From: Chelatococcus sp.
Lineage (GTDB): Bacteria; Pseudomonadota; Alphaproteobacteria; Rhizobiales; Beijerinckiaceae
DNA length: 64,000 bases
Assembly: GCA_003248805.1 (NCBI GenBank)
Contig: QFQY01000008.1
Span: 177,495 to 241,494 of the forward strand
Reading direction: 5' to 3'
Shown: in pieces, positions 43,231 to 51,801 of the stretch
Layout of the letters: the number at the start of each line of letters is the position of its first letter
Numbering within the stretch: the first letter of the stretch is position 1
The notes under the pieces: generated by a model
What the model saw: only the letters and a program-made list of their open reading frames with translations
The model's database searches: none
What the model was told of the DNA's origin: nothing
Position numbers and translations under genes: made by a program

Positions 43231-44217
43231 TCAGCCGGCCTGCGCCGCCAGCGCCTCGCGCTGGTACATCCGCGCCAGCATCCTGTCCTGCGTCTGCGCG
43301 ATCCGCTGCAGCTTCGAGATGGCGCTCGGCGTCAGCCGCAGCATGCAGTCGGTCCAGATCTGCCCGAGATGCTGCAGTTCCGCCCGCAGGTCGCCCGACC
43401 TGCGGTTGAAGGCGGAGAAGAGCGCGGTCCTGGCCGCATGCGTCGGCAGCGAGTCGTGCGCGTATTTGCGGATCCAGTCCTCGCCGGTGCCCGTCGGCAC
43501 CACGGCCTCCAGGCCGCCGGCCTCCAGGAACTGGCTGGCGCTGAGTTCCTCGCCCGAGAGCAGCAGCCGCTCGGCCGCCTGCTGGCCCATGCGGCGCGAG
43601 AGCACCGCCACCGCGGTGATCGGGAAATGGTTGAACTTGATCTCGGGGTAGACGAAGGACGCCTGCTCCTCGGCGATCATGACGTTGCAGGAGCGGGGCG
43701 CGTCGATGCCGCCGCCGATCGCCTTGGCGTGGATCGTCGCCAGCGTCACGACCAGCCCGTTGAGGCCGCCGGCGTTCCAGATCGCGCCCTCGGCCGAGAG
43801 TCGCGCATATTCGGTGAGCGCCGCGCGGTCGTTCTTCGCCAGGCAGTCCAGATAGAAGTCGAGATCGCCGCCCAGGGTGAAGAAGGGCCCCGTGCCCCGG
43901 AAGGCGAGGAAGCGAACGGGCGCCCTGTGATACTGCTCGGGAGCGCCCCAGAGCGCGAACACGGTGCTCTGCACCTTCACCAGGCTGTCGAGCAGCTGCA
44001 GCGTGAAGACGGGCTTCAGCTCCGGCCGGATCGTCACCCACAGCGTCTTGATGTCGGGCTCGTAGGCGAGTTGCACCTCGGGCAGGAAGCCCGCCCGCCG
44101 CTGGATCGCGTCGACGACCTCGCAGCGCTCGATGCTCGCGGATGCCGGCGAATCCGTGATCGTCTTCACTGACTGGAGCATGCCACCGCTCTCCATGCTG
44201 CTGTGCATCAAGGCCAT
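43231..44217 (-). CDS. RpfF-like crotonase (putative DSF synthase)
   Basis: A 328-residue enoyl-CoA hydratase-fold protein closest in layout to RpfF, which makes cis-2-unsaturated fatty-acid signals of the diffusible signal factor type. RpfF-like features are FFTLGGDLDFYLDC (112-125), AIGGGIDAPRSCNVMIAEE (167-184), VYPEIKFNHFP (189-199) and the C-terminal GQIWTDCMLRL...LQRIAQTQDR. Of RpfF's two catalytic glutamates, the second is kept (E192) and the first is Asp (D172), with the 20-residue spacing preserved. ATG 44217 is used; ATG 44181, with GGAGAGCGG upstream, is possible. The adjacent GGDEF-EAL protein echoes the RpfF-RpfR pairing of Burkholderia. Another acyl-CoA or acyl-ACP role cannot be excluded. 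Confidence 0.78.
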   Translation of the reverse strand: MALMHSSMESGGMLQSVKTITDSPASASIERCEVVDAIQRRAGFLPEVQLAYEPDIKTLWVTIRPELKPVFTLQLLDSLVKVQSTVFALWGAPEQYHRAPVRFLAFRGTGPFFTLGGDLDFYLDCLAKNDRAALTEYARLSAEGAIWNAGGLNGLVVTLATIHAKAIGGGIDAPRSCNVMIAEEQASFVYPEIKFNHFPITAVAVLSRRMGQQAAERLLLSGEELSASQFLEAGGLEAVVPTGTGEDWIRKYAHDSLPTHAARTALFSAFNRRSGDLRAELQHLGQIWTDCMLRLTPSAISKLQRIAQTQDRMLARMYQREALAAQAG

Positions 44218-44292
44218 GCGCCCAGACTACGGATAGTTAACAAACTGTAAACGCAAACTCTCGGAAATGGTTAACATCGTTGACGTTTTACG

Positions 44293-44307
44293 GTGACGAT
44301 ACGTCAC
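44293..44307. promoter_or_regulatory. Perfect 15-bp palindrome upstream of the RpfF-like gene
   Basis: GTGACG-ATA-CGTCAC lies 76 bp upstream of the RpfF-like start, in a stretch much richer in A/T than the surroundings (several TTAAC and GTAAACG motifs at 44235-44290). It is a candidate operator for the RpfF/GGDEF-EAL unit or for the plus-strand genes. Confidence 0.4.
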
Positions 44308-44458
44308 GGTGCGGCGCGGGGAGAGAGCGGTTCGGACGCGGCGCACGAGGCCGCGCGAAGGGCTCCGCTTGTCGCAGGAGCGTCACGGCGCTAACGATGC
44401 GCCGCGAATTCGCCGCGATCCCGGCGTTGAACCACATCCCCGATGCCGAGCTGATGCC

Positions 44459-44623
44459 GTGAATCGCCCGACAGCCGACGACGAGAGACAGGCGCGCCTC
44501 GCCGCCGCCTTGCGCGAGAACCTGAAGCGCCGGAAGGCGCAGGCTCGCGCCCGCCGTTCGACCGCCGAAGCCACGCAGGATGAGGCGGCATCTCGAGCCC
44601 AGGCCGAATCTTCCCGGTCCTGA
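44459..44623 (+). CDS. Small basic protein upstream of murA
   Basis: A 54-residue, highly charged helical protein starting at GTG 44459. The core RQARLAAALRENLKRRKAQARAR is a motif I associate with a short conserved protein found directly upstream of murA in many Rhizobiales. The tail is Ala/Glu/Ser-rich. Earlier in-frame sequence is Arg/Pro-rich with no protein character, which supports the GTG. It is 60 bp upstream of murA and probably co-transcribed. Function unknown. Confidence 0.65.
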   Translation: MNRPTADDERQARLAAALRENLKRRKAQARARRSTAEATQDEAASRAQAESSRS

Positions 44624-44683
44624 TTCCAGAATTCGACGGGGCCCCGTGCTTTTCCCGCGCGGCAGGCCGAGCAGGACCAGACG

Positions 44684-45973
44684 ATGGACAAGATCCGCAT
44701 CACCGGCGGCCAGCGCCTCCATGGCGCGATTCCGATTTCCGGCGCCAAGAACGCCGCGCTGCCGCTCATGATCGCGAGCCTGCTGACGGACGAGACGCTG
44801 ACGCTGGTCAACGTCCCGCGCCTGTCCGATGTCAGTTCGCTGTCGCGCATTCTCTCGAATCACGGCGTCGATCGCTCCGTGGCCGGCAAGCGCGTCGGCC
44901 AGTCGGCGGAGACCGGGCAGACGGTCGCGCTCACCGCGCGCCAGATCGTCGACACCTGCGCGCCCTACGAGCTCGTCTCGACCATGCGGGCGAGCTTCTG
45001 GGTCATCGCGCCGATCCTGGCGCGCATGGGCGAGGCCAAGGTCTCGCTGCCCGGCGGCTGCGCCATCGGTACGCGCCCGGTGGACCTGCTGCTCATGGCG
45101 CTGGAGAAGCTCGGCGCCGAGATCGCGATCGAGAACGGCTATGCGCTCGCCCGCGCGCCGAAAGGCCTGAAGGGCGGCGAGATCGTCTTCCCGAAGGTCA
45201 CGGTCGGCGGCACCCACACCGCGCTCATGGCGGCCGTGCTCGCCCATGGCACGACGGTGATCGAGAACGCCGCGCGAGAGCCGGAGGTCGTCGATCTCGC
45301 CGCCTGCCTCGTCAAGATGGGCGCGAAGATCGAAGGGGCCGGCACCTCGCGCATCGTCGTCACAGGCGTCGCGCGCCTCGGCGGCGCCCATCATGCCGTG
45401 CTGCCGGACCGGATCGAGACCGGCACCTACGCCATGGCCGTGGCGATGACGGGCGGCGACGTGGTCCTCGAGGGCGCCCGTCCCGAACTGCTCCAGTCGG
45501 CGCTCGACACGCTGACCGAGGCCGGCGTCGAGATCAGCACGACCAACGAGGGCATCCGCGTCCGCCGCAACGGCCACGGCATCGAGGCGGTCGATGTCGA
45601 CACCGCGCCCTTCCCCGGTTTTCCGACCGATCTCCAGGCCCAGTTCATGGCGCTGATGACGAAGGCCAAGGGCACCTCGCGCATCCGCGAGACCATCTTC
45701 GAGAACCGCTTCATGCATGTGCAGGAACTCGCCCGCCTCGGCGCGAGGATCCGCCTCGATGGCGACGTCGCCCTTGTGGAGGGCGTCGAGAAGCTCACTG
45801 GCGCCCAGGTCATGGCCACCGACCTGCGCGCCTCGGTCTCGCTCGTCATCGGCGGGCTCGCGGCCGAGGGCGACACCACGATCAACCGTGTCTACCACCT
45901 CGATCGCGGTTTCGAGGCGCTCGAAGCCAAGCTCGGCCGCTGCGGTGCCGTCGTGGAACGCATCAGCGGTTGA
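44684..45973 (+). CDS. murA: UDP-N-acetylglucosamine 1-carboxyvinyltransferase
   Basis: First committed enzyme of peptidoglycan precursor synthesis: transfers enolpyruvate from PEP to UDP-GlcNAc in the cytosol. At 429 residues it has normal length, with the N-terminal SGAKNAALP (Lys22), the fosfomycin-target loop LPGGCAIGTRPVD with C126, and PFPGFPTDLQAQFMAL near residue 307. C126 (not Asp) predicts fosfomycin sensitivity at the target. It heads the DUF2948-hisD-UPF0262-phosphatase block. Confidence 0.97.
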   Translation: MDKIRITGGQRLHGAIPISGAKNAALPLMIASLLTDETLTLVNVPRLSDVSSLSRILSNHGVDRSVAGKRVGQSAETGQTVALTARQIVDTCAPYELVSTMRASFWVIAPILARMGEAKVSLPGGCAIGTRPVDLLLMALEKLGAEIAIENGYALARAPKGLKGGEIVFPKVTVGGTHTALMAAVLAHGTTVIENAAREPEVVDLAACLVKMGAKIEGAGTSRIVVTGVARLGGAHHAVLPDRIETGTYAMAVAMTGGDVVLEGARPELLQSALDTLTEAGVEISTTNEGIRVRRNGHGIEAVDVDTAPFPGFPTDLQAQFMALMTKAKGTSRIRETIFENRFMHVQELARLGARIRLDGDVALVEGVEKLTGAQVMATDLRASVSLVIGGLAAEGDTTINRVYHLDRGFEALEAKLGRCGAVVERISG

Positions 45974-46018
45974 TTTTCGCCGGCCCCGTCGCCAGAACAG
46001 GCGCGGGACGGAGACACC

Positions 46019-46465
46019 ATGCCGGACGAAGCCGCAGAACCGCTGAAGCTGATCGCGCTGGACGCCGACGACCTCGCCGTGGTCTCGGCGCATCTCCAGG
46101 ATGCGGTGCTGAAACCCGCCGATATCGCCTGGCTCCCGGCCGAGAAGCGCTTCGCGCTCGCCGTGCGCCGCTTCGATTGGGAGGGCGCGCTGCACGGGGA
46201 GCGCCGGCGGCGCCTGACCGCGCTGCATTTCGACCGCGTGCTCTCCGTGGGCAGCATGCAGTTCGACCGTGGCGCGGTCGACAAGGTGCTGAACCTTCTG
46301 GCGATCACCTTTGCCCAGGGCGAGGAGCCGGCGGGCCATGTCACGCTGCATTTCTCGGAAGGCGCGGCGATCCGCCTCGCGGTCGAATGCGTCGAGGCGC
46401 AGATGAAGGATCTCGGCCCGATGTGGGAGGCCGCCGCCATGCCCGGCCATCCCGAGGTCGGCTGA
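46019..46465 (+). CDS. DUF2948 family protein
   Basis: A 148-residue cytosolic protein of a family restricted to alphaproteobacteria and regularly found between murA and hisD. Family features visible are LKLIALDADDLAVVSAHLQD at the N-terminus, RFALAVRRFDWE in the middle and AIRLAVECVEAQMKDLG near the end. No catalytic motif stands out; function unknown. Confidence 0.92.
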   Translation: MPDEAAEPLKLIALDADDLAVVSAHLQDAVLKPADIAWLPAEKRFALAVRRFDWEGALHGERRRRLTALHFDRVLSVGSMQFDRGAVDKVLNLLAITFAQGEEPAGHVTLHFSEGAAIRLAVECVEAQMKDLGPMWEAAAMPGHPEVG

Positions 46466-46543
46466 CCGGGCTTCATCCCGGCCCGGCCATCGTCTAAGAG
46501 ACGCCTCGCGGGCCGGCCGGGCTCGCAAGCCGAAGGATATCCG

Positions 46544-47836
46544 ATGCCGATCAGGCTCGACGACAGGGACGCGCGCTTCGCGCAGGATTTCGCGGCGCTG
46601 CTCTCGGCCAAGCGCGAGGTCTCGGAGGAGGTCGACCGCGTCGTCGCCGACATCATCGCCGAGGTGCGCGAGAAGGGCGACGAGGCCGTCATCGCCTATA
46701 CGGGGCGCTTCGACGCCCTGGAGCTGACGCCCGCGACCCTGCGCGTCCCGGAGGCCGAGATCGACGCCGCGCTCGCCGCCTGCCCGCCCGAATTGCTCGG
46801 CGCCCTGGAGACGGCGCGCGCCCGCATCGAGGCCTACCACATGCGGCAGAAGCCGGCCGACAACTGGGTGCGCGACGAGGCCGGCGTCGAGAGCGGCTGG
46901 CGCTGGAGCGCGATCGAGGCCGTCGGCCTCTACGTGCCGGGCGGCACGGCGAGCTACCCGTCCTCGGTGCTGATGAACGCGGTTCCCGCCAAGGTCGCGG
47001 GCGTGCCGCGCGTGGTCATGGTGGCGCCGACGCCGCGCGGCGAGACCAATCCGCTGGTGCTGGCCGCCGCCCGCATCGCCGGCGTCGACGAGGTCTACCG
47101 CATCGGAGGTGCCCAGGCCGTCGCGGCGCTGGCCTATGGCACGGCCAGCATAGCGCCCGTCGCCAAGATCGTCGGCCCCGGCAACGCCTATGTCGCCGCC
47201 GCCAAGCGCCGTGTCTTCGGCACGGTCGGCATCGACATGATCGCCGGCCCCTCGGAGGTGCTGGTCATCGCCGACCGCACCGCCAATCCCGATTGGATCG
47301 CGGCCGATCTGCTGGCGCAGGCCGAGCACGACGCCTCCGCCCAGTCGATCCTCATCACCGACGACGCCGCTCTGGCGGGCGAGGTCGAGAAGGCGGTCGC
47401 CGCCCAGCTCGCGACGCTGCCCCGCGCAGAGATTGCCGGCAGGAGCTGGAGCGATTTCGGTGCCATCCTGCTGGTCGCCTCGCTGGAGGGCGCGGTCCCG
47501 CTGGTCGACAGGCTGGCTCCGGAGCATCTGGAGATCATGACGGCCGATCCGGACCGCCTCTCGGGGATGATCCGCAACGCCGGCGCGATTTTCCTCGGCG
47601 GTCATACGCCGGAAGCCATCGGCGACTATGTCGGCGGGCCGAACCACGTCCTGCCCACCGCCCGCTCGGCGCGCTTCTCGTCCGGCCTCGGCGTCGGCGA
47701 TTTCATGAAGCGCACCTCGCTGCTGCGCTGCGGGCCGGAGGGGTTGCGGGCGCTGGCGCCGGCTGCCATGCGCCTTGCCGAGGCGGAGGGCTTGCAGGCG
47801 CATGGTCGTTCCGTGACGATCAGGCTGAACATCTGA
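46544..47836 (+). CDS. hisD: Histidinol dehydrogenase
   Basis: Zinc- and NAD-dependent enzyme for the last two steps of histidine synthesis (histidinol to histidine). 430 residues with normal family landmarks: GLYVPGGTASYPSSVLMNA, GGAQAVAALAYGT, VGPGNAYVAAAKR, GIDMIAGPSEV, the catalytic LAPEHLEI (Glu-His) and the Zn region VGGPNHVLPT. Other his genes are not in the window, as is normal for alphaproteobacteria, where hisD stands with UPF0262. Confidence 0.97.
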   Translation: MPIRLDDRDARFAQDFAALLSAKREVSEEVDRVVADIIAEVREKGDEAVIAYTGRFDALELTPATLRVPEAEIDAALAACPPELLGALETARARIEAYHMRQKPADNWVRDEAGVESGWRWSAIEAVGLYVPGGTASYPSSVLMNAVPAKVAGVPRVVMVAPTPRGETNPLVLAAARIAGVDEVYRIGGAQAVAALAYGTASIAPVAKIVGPGNAYVAAAKRRVFGTVGIDMIAGPSEVLVIADRTANPDWIAADLLAQAEHDASAQSILITDDAALAGEVEKAVAAQLATLPRAEIAGRSWSDFGAILLVASLEGAVPLVDRLAPEHLEIMTADPDRLSGMIRNAGAIFLGGHTPEAIGDYVGGPNHVLPTARSARFSSGLGVGDFMKRTSLLRCGPEGLRALAPAAMRLAEAEGLQAHGRSVTIRLNI

Positions 47837-47875
47837 GCGCCGGGGTCAGAATCGGCGCCATTGTCTGGAGGTCCG

Positions 47876-48364
47876 ATGTCCGAGGTTCCCACGTCTCCCC
47901 GGCAATGCCTCGTCGGCGTCACGCTCGACGAGGAATCGCTCGGTCGCGGCTCGCCCGATCAGGAACATGAGCGCGCCGTCGCCATCTACGACCTGATCGA
48001 GCGCAACCGCTTCGCCGTGGCGGGCCATGACGGCGGGCCCTATCTCGCGCATCTGGCCATGGTCGAGCGCCGGCTGGTCTTCGAGATCAGGCAGGCCGAC
48101 GGCGCGCCGGTGATGACGCATCATCTCTCGCTCAGCCCGTTCCGCCGCATCGTCAAGGATTACGGCATGGTCTGCGAGAGCTATTACGCCGCCATCCGCA
48201 CCGCGACGGCGACCCAGATCGAGGCGATCGACATGGGCCGCCGCGGCCTGCACGACGAGGCGGCCGGCATTCTGGTCGAGCGGCTGCGCGACAAGGTCGA
48301 GGTCGATTTCGACACGGCCCGGCGTCTCTTCACCCTGATCTACGCCCTGCACTGGAAGGGCTGA
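47876..48364 (+). CDS. UPF0262 family protein
   Basis: A 162-residue protein of the uncharacterised UPF0262 family. LVGVTLDEESLGRGSPDQEH at the N-terminus and LSLSPFRRIVKDYGMVCESYY in the middle are distinctive. The ATG at 47876 is preceded by CTGGAGGT. It lies between hisD and a phosphatase-like gene, a conserved order. Function unknown. Confidence 0.92.
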   Translation: MSEVPTSPRQCLVGVTLDEESLGRGSPDQEHERAVAIYDLIERNRFAVAGHDGGPYLAHLAMVERRLVFEIRQADGAPVMTHHLSLSPFRRIVKDYGMVCESYYAAIRTATATQIEAIDMGRRGLHDEAAGILVERLRDKVEVDFDTARRLFTLIYALHWKG

Positions 48365-48368
48365 CGGC

Positions 48369-48875
48369 TTGGAGCCCGAGGCGTTCCCAGGCGAAGCCGA
48401 ACACGGCCCAGGCGAGGCAGGCGCTCCGAACGCGCCCGCGCTGCCGCGCAAGGTCCAGAGCGTGCTGTTCGTCTGCGCCCAGAACGCGGTGCGCTCGCCG
48501 ATGGCCGAGGCCATGGCCAAGCACTTCTTCGGCAAGTCGGTCTATATCCAGTCGGCCGGGGCGCGGAAGGGCGAGGTCGACGGCTTCGCGCTCGCCGTGC
48601 TCGACGAGATCGGCATCGACGCCCATCGCCATCGCCCGAAATCGCTCGACGAGCTCGAGGAATGGGAGGGGCTGAACTTCGACCTCATCATCTCGCTCTC
48701 GCCGGAGGCGCATCACCGGGCGCTCGATCTCACCCGCGTTCTCGCCGCCGAGGTCGAATACTGGCCGACCGTCGACCCCACCGTGGTGCAGGGCACGCGC
48801 GAGCAGATGCTGGAGGCCTATCGCGAGGTGCGCGACGGCCTGATGTCGCGGATCAAGGCGCGGCTGAAGCCCTGA
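48369..48875 (+). CDS. Low-molecular-weight protein tyrosine phosphatase-like protein
   Basis: LMW-PTP/arsenate-reductase fold, about 168 residues. The P-loop is VCAQNAVRSPMAEA, i.e. C-x5-R-S with Cys near residue 36; the Asp of the general acid loop is likely in WPTVDPT. The first 25 residues are acidic/Pro-rich. The start is unclear: the only early in-frame start is TTG 48369, four bases after the UPF0262 stop, so translation may be coupled. An infA gene usually follows in related genomes but is absent here. Confidence 0.85.
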   Translation: MEPEAFPGEAEHGPGEAGAPNAPALPRKVQSVLFVCAQNAVRSPMAEAMAKHFFGKSVYIQSAGARKGEVDGFALAVLDEIGIDAHRHRPKSLDELEEWEGLNFDLIISLSPEAHHRALDLTRVLAAEVEYWPTVDPTVVQGTREQMLEAYREVRDGLMSRIKARLKP

Positions 48876-48948
48876 TCTCGTGGCCGAGGCCGAGGGCGTG
48901 CGGCACGAGGTCACCTCGTTCTGCGCGCGGGTGGCCGCCGCCTGATGC

Positions 48949-50166
48949 CTACCAGGGCTTCCCCGGCCCGAGCGGGCCGAGACCCAGCCATTCGCCCAGG
49001 CTCGCCGCGATGTCGGCGAAACTCTCGCGCCGCCCCAGCGGCTGCGTCCCGACACCCGGCCCGAAGGCGAGGATCGGCACATGCTCGCGGGTGTGGTCCG
49101 TGCCGGGCCATGTCGGGTCGTTGCCATGGTCGGCGGTGACGACGGCGAGGTCGCCGGGCCTCAGCGTCGCTTCGAGCCGCGGCAGCATGGCGTCGAAGGC
49201 TTCCAGCGCCGCCGCATAGCCCGGCACGTCGCGGCGATGGCCGAACTCGGTGTCGAAATCGACGAGATTGACGAAGCAGAACCCGCCATCGGGCAGGTTC
49301 GCCCAGGCGTCGAGCGCCGCGTCGAACATCGCCGCATTGCCGAAGGGCTTGATCTCGGTTCCGGTGGCGCGATGGGCGAAGATGTCGCCGATCTTGCCGA
49401 CCGTGACGACCGGGCGCCCATGCAGCGCCAGTCGGTCGAGGATGGTCTCGCCCGGCGGCGGAATGGCGAAGTCCTTGCGATTGCCCGTCCGCACGAAGCC
49501 GGTCTCGGCCGAACCCAGGAAGGGCCGCGCGATGACGCGGCCGATCCTGAGCGGATCGACCAGCACCCGCACCTTGCGGCAGAGCTCATAGAGCCGCTCG
49601 AGCCCGAAATGCTCTTCATGCGCCGCGATCTGCAGCACGGAATCGACCGAGCTGTAGCAGATCGGCTTGCCCGTCCGGATATGCTCGGCGCCGAGCTCGT
49701 CCAGGATCGCGACGCCGGAGGCGTGCTTGTTGCCGAGAATGCCCGGCAGCCCGCCCTCCCGGACGATGGCGGCCACGAGATCGGGCGGGAAGGAGTTCTC
49801 CGTCTCGGTGAAATAGCCCCACTGGAACGACACGGGGCAGCCGGCGATCTCCCAATGTCCGGACGGGGTGTCCTTGCCCCGGCTGACCTCGACGCCGTAG
49901 CCGTGGCGCCCCTCCGGAACCGGCGGTTTGGTCGTGCCGGCGAGCGGCCGTCCCGTCGAGGCCTCGCAGGCATGGGCGAGGCCGAGCCGGACGAGATTCG
50001 GCAGGCGCAGCGGTCCCGAGCGCAGGCCCTCGCCGTCGCCGCGCCCCTCGGCGCAGGCCTTCGCGATATGGCCGAGCGTGTCGGCCCCCGCGTCGCCATA
50101 GGCGGCGGCATCCTCCGCGCCGCCGCACCCGACGGAATCGAGCACGATCAGGATCGCGCGCGCCAT
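48949..50166 (-). CDS. deoB: Phosphopentomutase
   Basis: Interconverts ribose/deoxyribose 1- and 5-phosphate in nucleoside salvage. 405 residues of the alkaline-phosphatase superfamily with two Mn sites: DSVGCGGAEDA at the N-terminus, the active Thr region GADTLGHI, GHWEIAG, and the late TADHGNDPTWPGTDHTRE. It follows the yejF-like gene by three bases on the same strand, so it is the last gene of that operon, an unusual companion for a peptide transporter. Confidence 0.96.
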   Translation of the reverse strand: MARAILIVLDSVGCGGAEDAAAYGDAGADTLGHIAKACAEGRGDGEGLRSGPLRLPNLVRLGLAHACEASTGRPLAGTTKPPVPEGRHGYGVEVSRGKDTPSGHWEIAGCPVSFQWGYFTETENSFPPDLVAAIVREGGLPGILGNKHASGVAILDELGAEHIRTGKPICYSSVDSVLQIAAHEEHFGLERLYELCRKVRVLVDPLRIGRVIARPFLGSAETGFVRTGNRKDFAIPPPGETILDRLALHGRPVVTVGKIGDIFAHRATGTEIKPFGNAAMFDAALDAWANLPDGGFCFVNLVDFDTEFGHRRDVPGYAAALEAFDAMLPRLEATLRPGDLAVVTADHGNDPTWPGTDHTREHVPILAFGPGVGTQPLGRRESFADIAASLGEWLGLGPLGPGKPW

Positions 50167-50169
50167 GCT

Positions 50170-51801
50170 TCAATCCCTCACGGTGACGTGGTCGGCCGGC
50201 TCGAGATTGAGCGCGGCGGCCAGAAGCGCCTGCGTATAGGCTTCGCGCGGGTGGCTGAAGATCTGCTCCGCCTCGCCCTCCTCGACGATCCTGCCGTTCT
50301 GCATCACCAGCACCCGGTGCGAGATCGCCCGCACCACCTTGAGGTCGTGGCTGATGAAGAGATAGCCCAGCTTGCGCCGGGCCTGGAGTCCGCGCAGCAA
50401 TTCGACGATCTGCGCCTGCACGGACATGTCGAGCGCCGAGGTCGGCTCGTCCAGCACCACGAATTTCGGGTCGAGCGCCATGGCGCGCGCGATCGCGATG
50501 CGCTGGCGCTGGCCGCCGGAGAACTCGTGCGGGTAGCGGTCCATCGCGGCGGGGTCGAGCCCGACATCGGCGAGCGCCTGCGCCACGATCTCGCGCTGGC
50601 GCTGATAGCTCAGCCCCTTCTGCTGCACGGTCAGCCCCTCCGCGACGATGTCGGCGACCGACATGCGCGGCGAGAGCGAGCCATAGGGGTCCTGGAAGAC
50701 GACCTGCAGGTCCTTGCGCTTCGGCCGGACCTGCGCCGCCGACAGCCCGTCGATGCGGTCGCCCAGGAACACGATCGGCCCCTCCGAAGAGATCAACCGC
50801 AGGATCGCCAGGCCGAGCGTGGTCTTTCCCGAGCCGGACTCGCCGACCACGCCGAGCGTCTCGCCCTCGCGCACGGAGATCGAGATGCCGTCCACCGCCT
50901 TCACATGGCCGGTCGTCCGGCGCAGGAAGCCGGTCTTGATCGGGAACCAGACCTTGACCGGCCCCGCCTCGACCAGCGTCTTCGCGCCGTCCTGGACGGG
51001 CTCGGGGCGCCCCTTCGGCTCGGCCGCGAGCAGGCGCCTGGTGTAGGCGTGCTGCGGATCGGCGAAGATCTCCTTGACGGGGCCCTGCTCGACGATCTGG
51101 CCCTTCAGCATCACGCAGACCCGGTCGGCGATGCGCCGCACGATGCCGAGATCATGCGTGATGAACAGCATCGCCATGCCGAGCCGCGTCTGGAGCTCCT
51201 TCAGCAGCTTCAGGATCTGCGCCTGCACGGTCACGTCGAGCGCCGTCGTCGGCTCGTCGGCGATCAGCAGATGCGGCTCGTTGGCGAGCGCCATGGCGAT
51301 CATCACGCGCTGGCGCTGGCCGCCCGAAAGTTGGTGCGGATAGGCGTCGAGCCGGCTCGCCGCGTCGCGGATGCCGACGAGTTCGAGCAGTTCCAGCGTG
51401 CGCGCCCGTGCCGGCTCGCCGCGCAGGCCCTTGTGCAGTTCGAGGATCTCGCCGATCTGCCGCGCGATGGTATGCAGCGGGTTGAGCGAGGTCATCGGCT
51501 CCTGGAACACCATGGTGATGTCGTTGCCGCGCACCTTGCGCATCGCGTCCTCGTCGGCCGCGAGCAGGTCCTGCCCGTCGAACATCACCTTGCCGGAGGG
51601 GTGATGCGCCGCCGGGTAGTTCAGCAGCTTCAGAATCGACAGCGCCGAGACGGACTTGCCCGAACCCGACTCGCCGACGAGCGCCAGCGTCTCGCCCCTG
51701 GCGATGGAAAAGGAGACATGGTCGACGGCCAGCGTGTCCCGCCCGCCCTGGCGGAACGCGACGGAGAGGTCTTCGACGGAGAGGAGGGGGGAGGGGGTCA
51801 C
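50170..51801 (-). CDS. yejF: Peptide ABC transporter ATP-binding protein, two ATPase domains
   Basis: Fused dipeptide/microcin-type ATPase (YejF, DppD+DppF layout), 543 residues. Each half has Walker A (GESGSGKS and GESGSGKT), signature (LSGGQRQR and FSGGQRQR) and Walker B (LLIADEPTTALD and VVLDEPTSALD). It powers the YejBE channel. It starts at GTG 51801, which overlaps the stop of the VapC-type gene by four bases. That overlap means the toxin gene lies between yejE and yejF within one transcription unit. Confidence 0.93.
   Translation of the reverse strand: MTPSPLLSVEDLSVAFRQGGRDTLAVDHVSFSIARGETLALVGESGSGKSVSALSILKLLNYPAAHHPSGKVMFDGQDLLAADEDAMRKVRGNDITMVFQEPMTSLNPLHTIARQIGEILELHKGLRGEPARARTLELLELVGIRDAASRLDAYPHQLSGGQRQRVMIAMALANEPHLLIADEPTTALDVTVQAQILKLLKELQTRLGMAMLFITHDLGIVRRIADRVCVMLKGQIVEQGPVKEIFADPQHAYTRRLLAAEPKGRPEPVQDGAKTLVEAGPVKVWFPIKTGFLRRTTGHVKAVDGISISVREGETLGVVGESGSGKTTLGLAILRLISSEGPIVFLGDRIDGLSAAQVRPKRKDLQVVFQDPYGSLSPRMSVADIVAEGLTVQQKGLSYQRQREIVAQALADVGLDPAAMDRYPHEFSGGQRQRIAIARAMALDPKFVVLDEPTSALDMSVQAQIVELLRGLQARRKLGYLFISHDLKVVRAISHRVLVMQNGRIVEEGEAEQIFSHPREAYTQALLAAALNLEPADHVTVRD

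Noticed and set aside
39834..43409. Open frame of 1191 codons on the plus strand opposite the flavoprotein and GGDEF-EAL genes
   Set aside because: Antisense to well-supported genes; composition is that of a GC-rich shadow frame.
44288..47803. Open frame of 1171 codons on the minus strand opposite murA-hisD
   Set aside because: It lies antisense to murA, DUF2948 and hisD, which have clear family motifs. The translation is Arg/Asp/Gly/His-rich without domains, a usual result of high GC.
48879..48944. 22-codon GTG frame after the phosphatase gene as an infA remnant
   Set aside because: The translation shows no similarity to IF-1 and no ribosome site.
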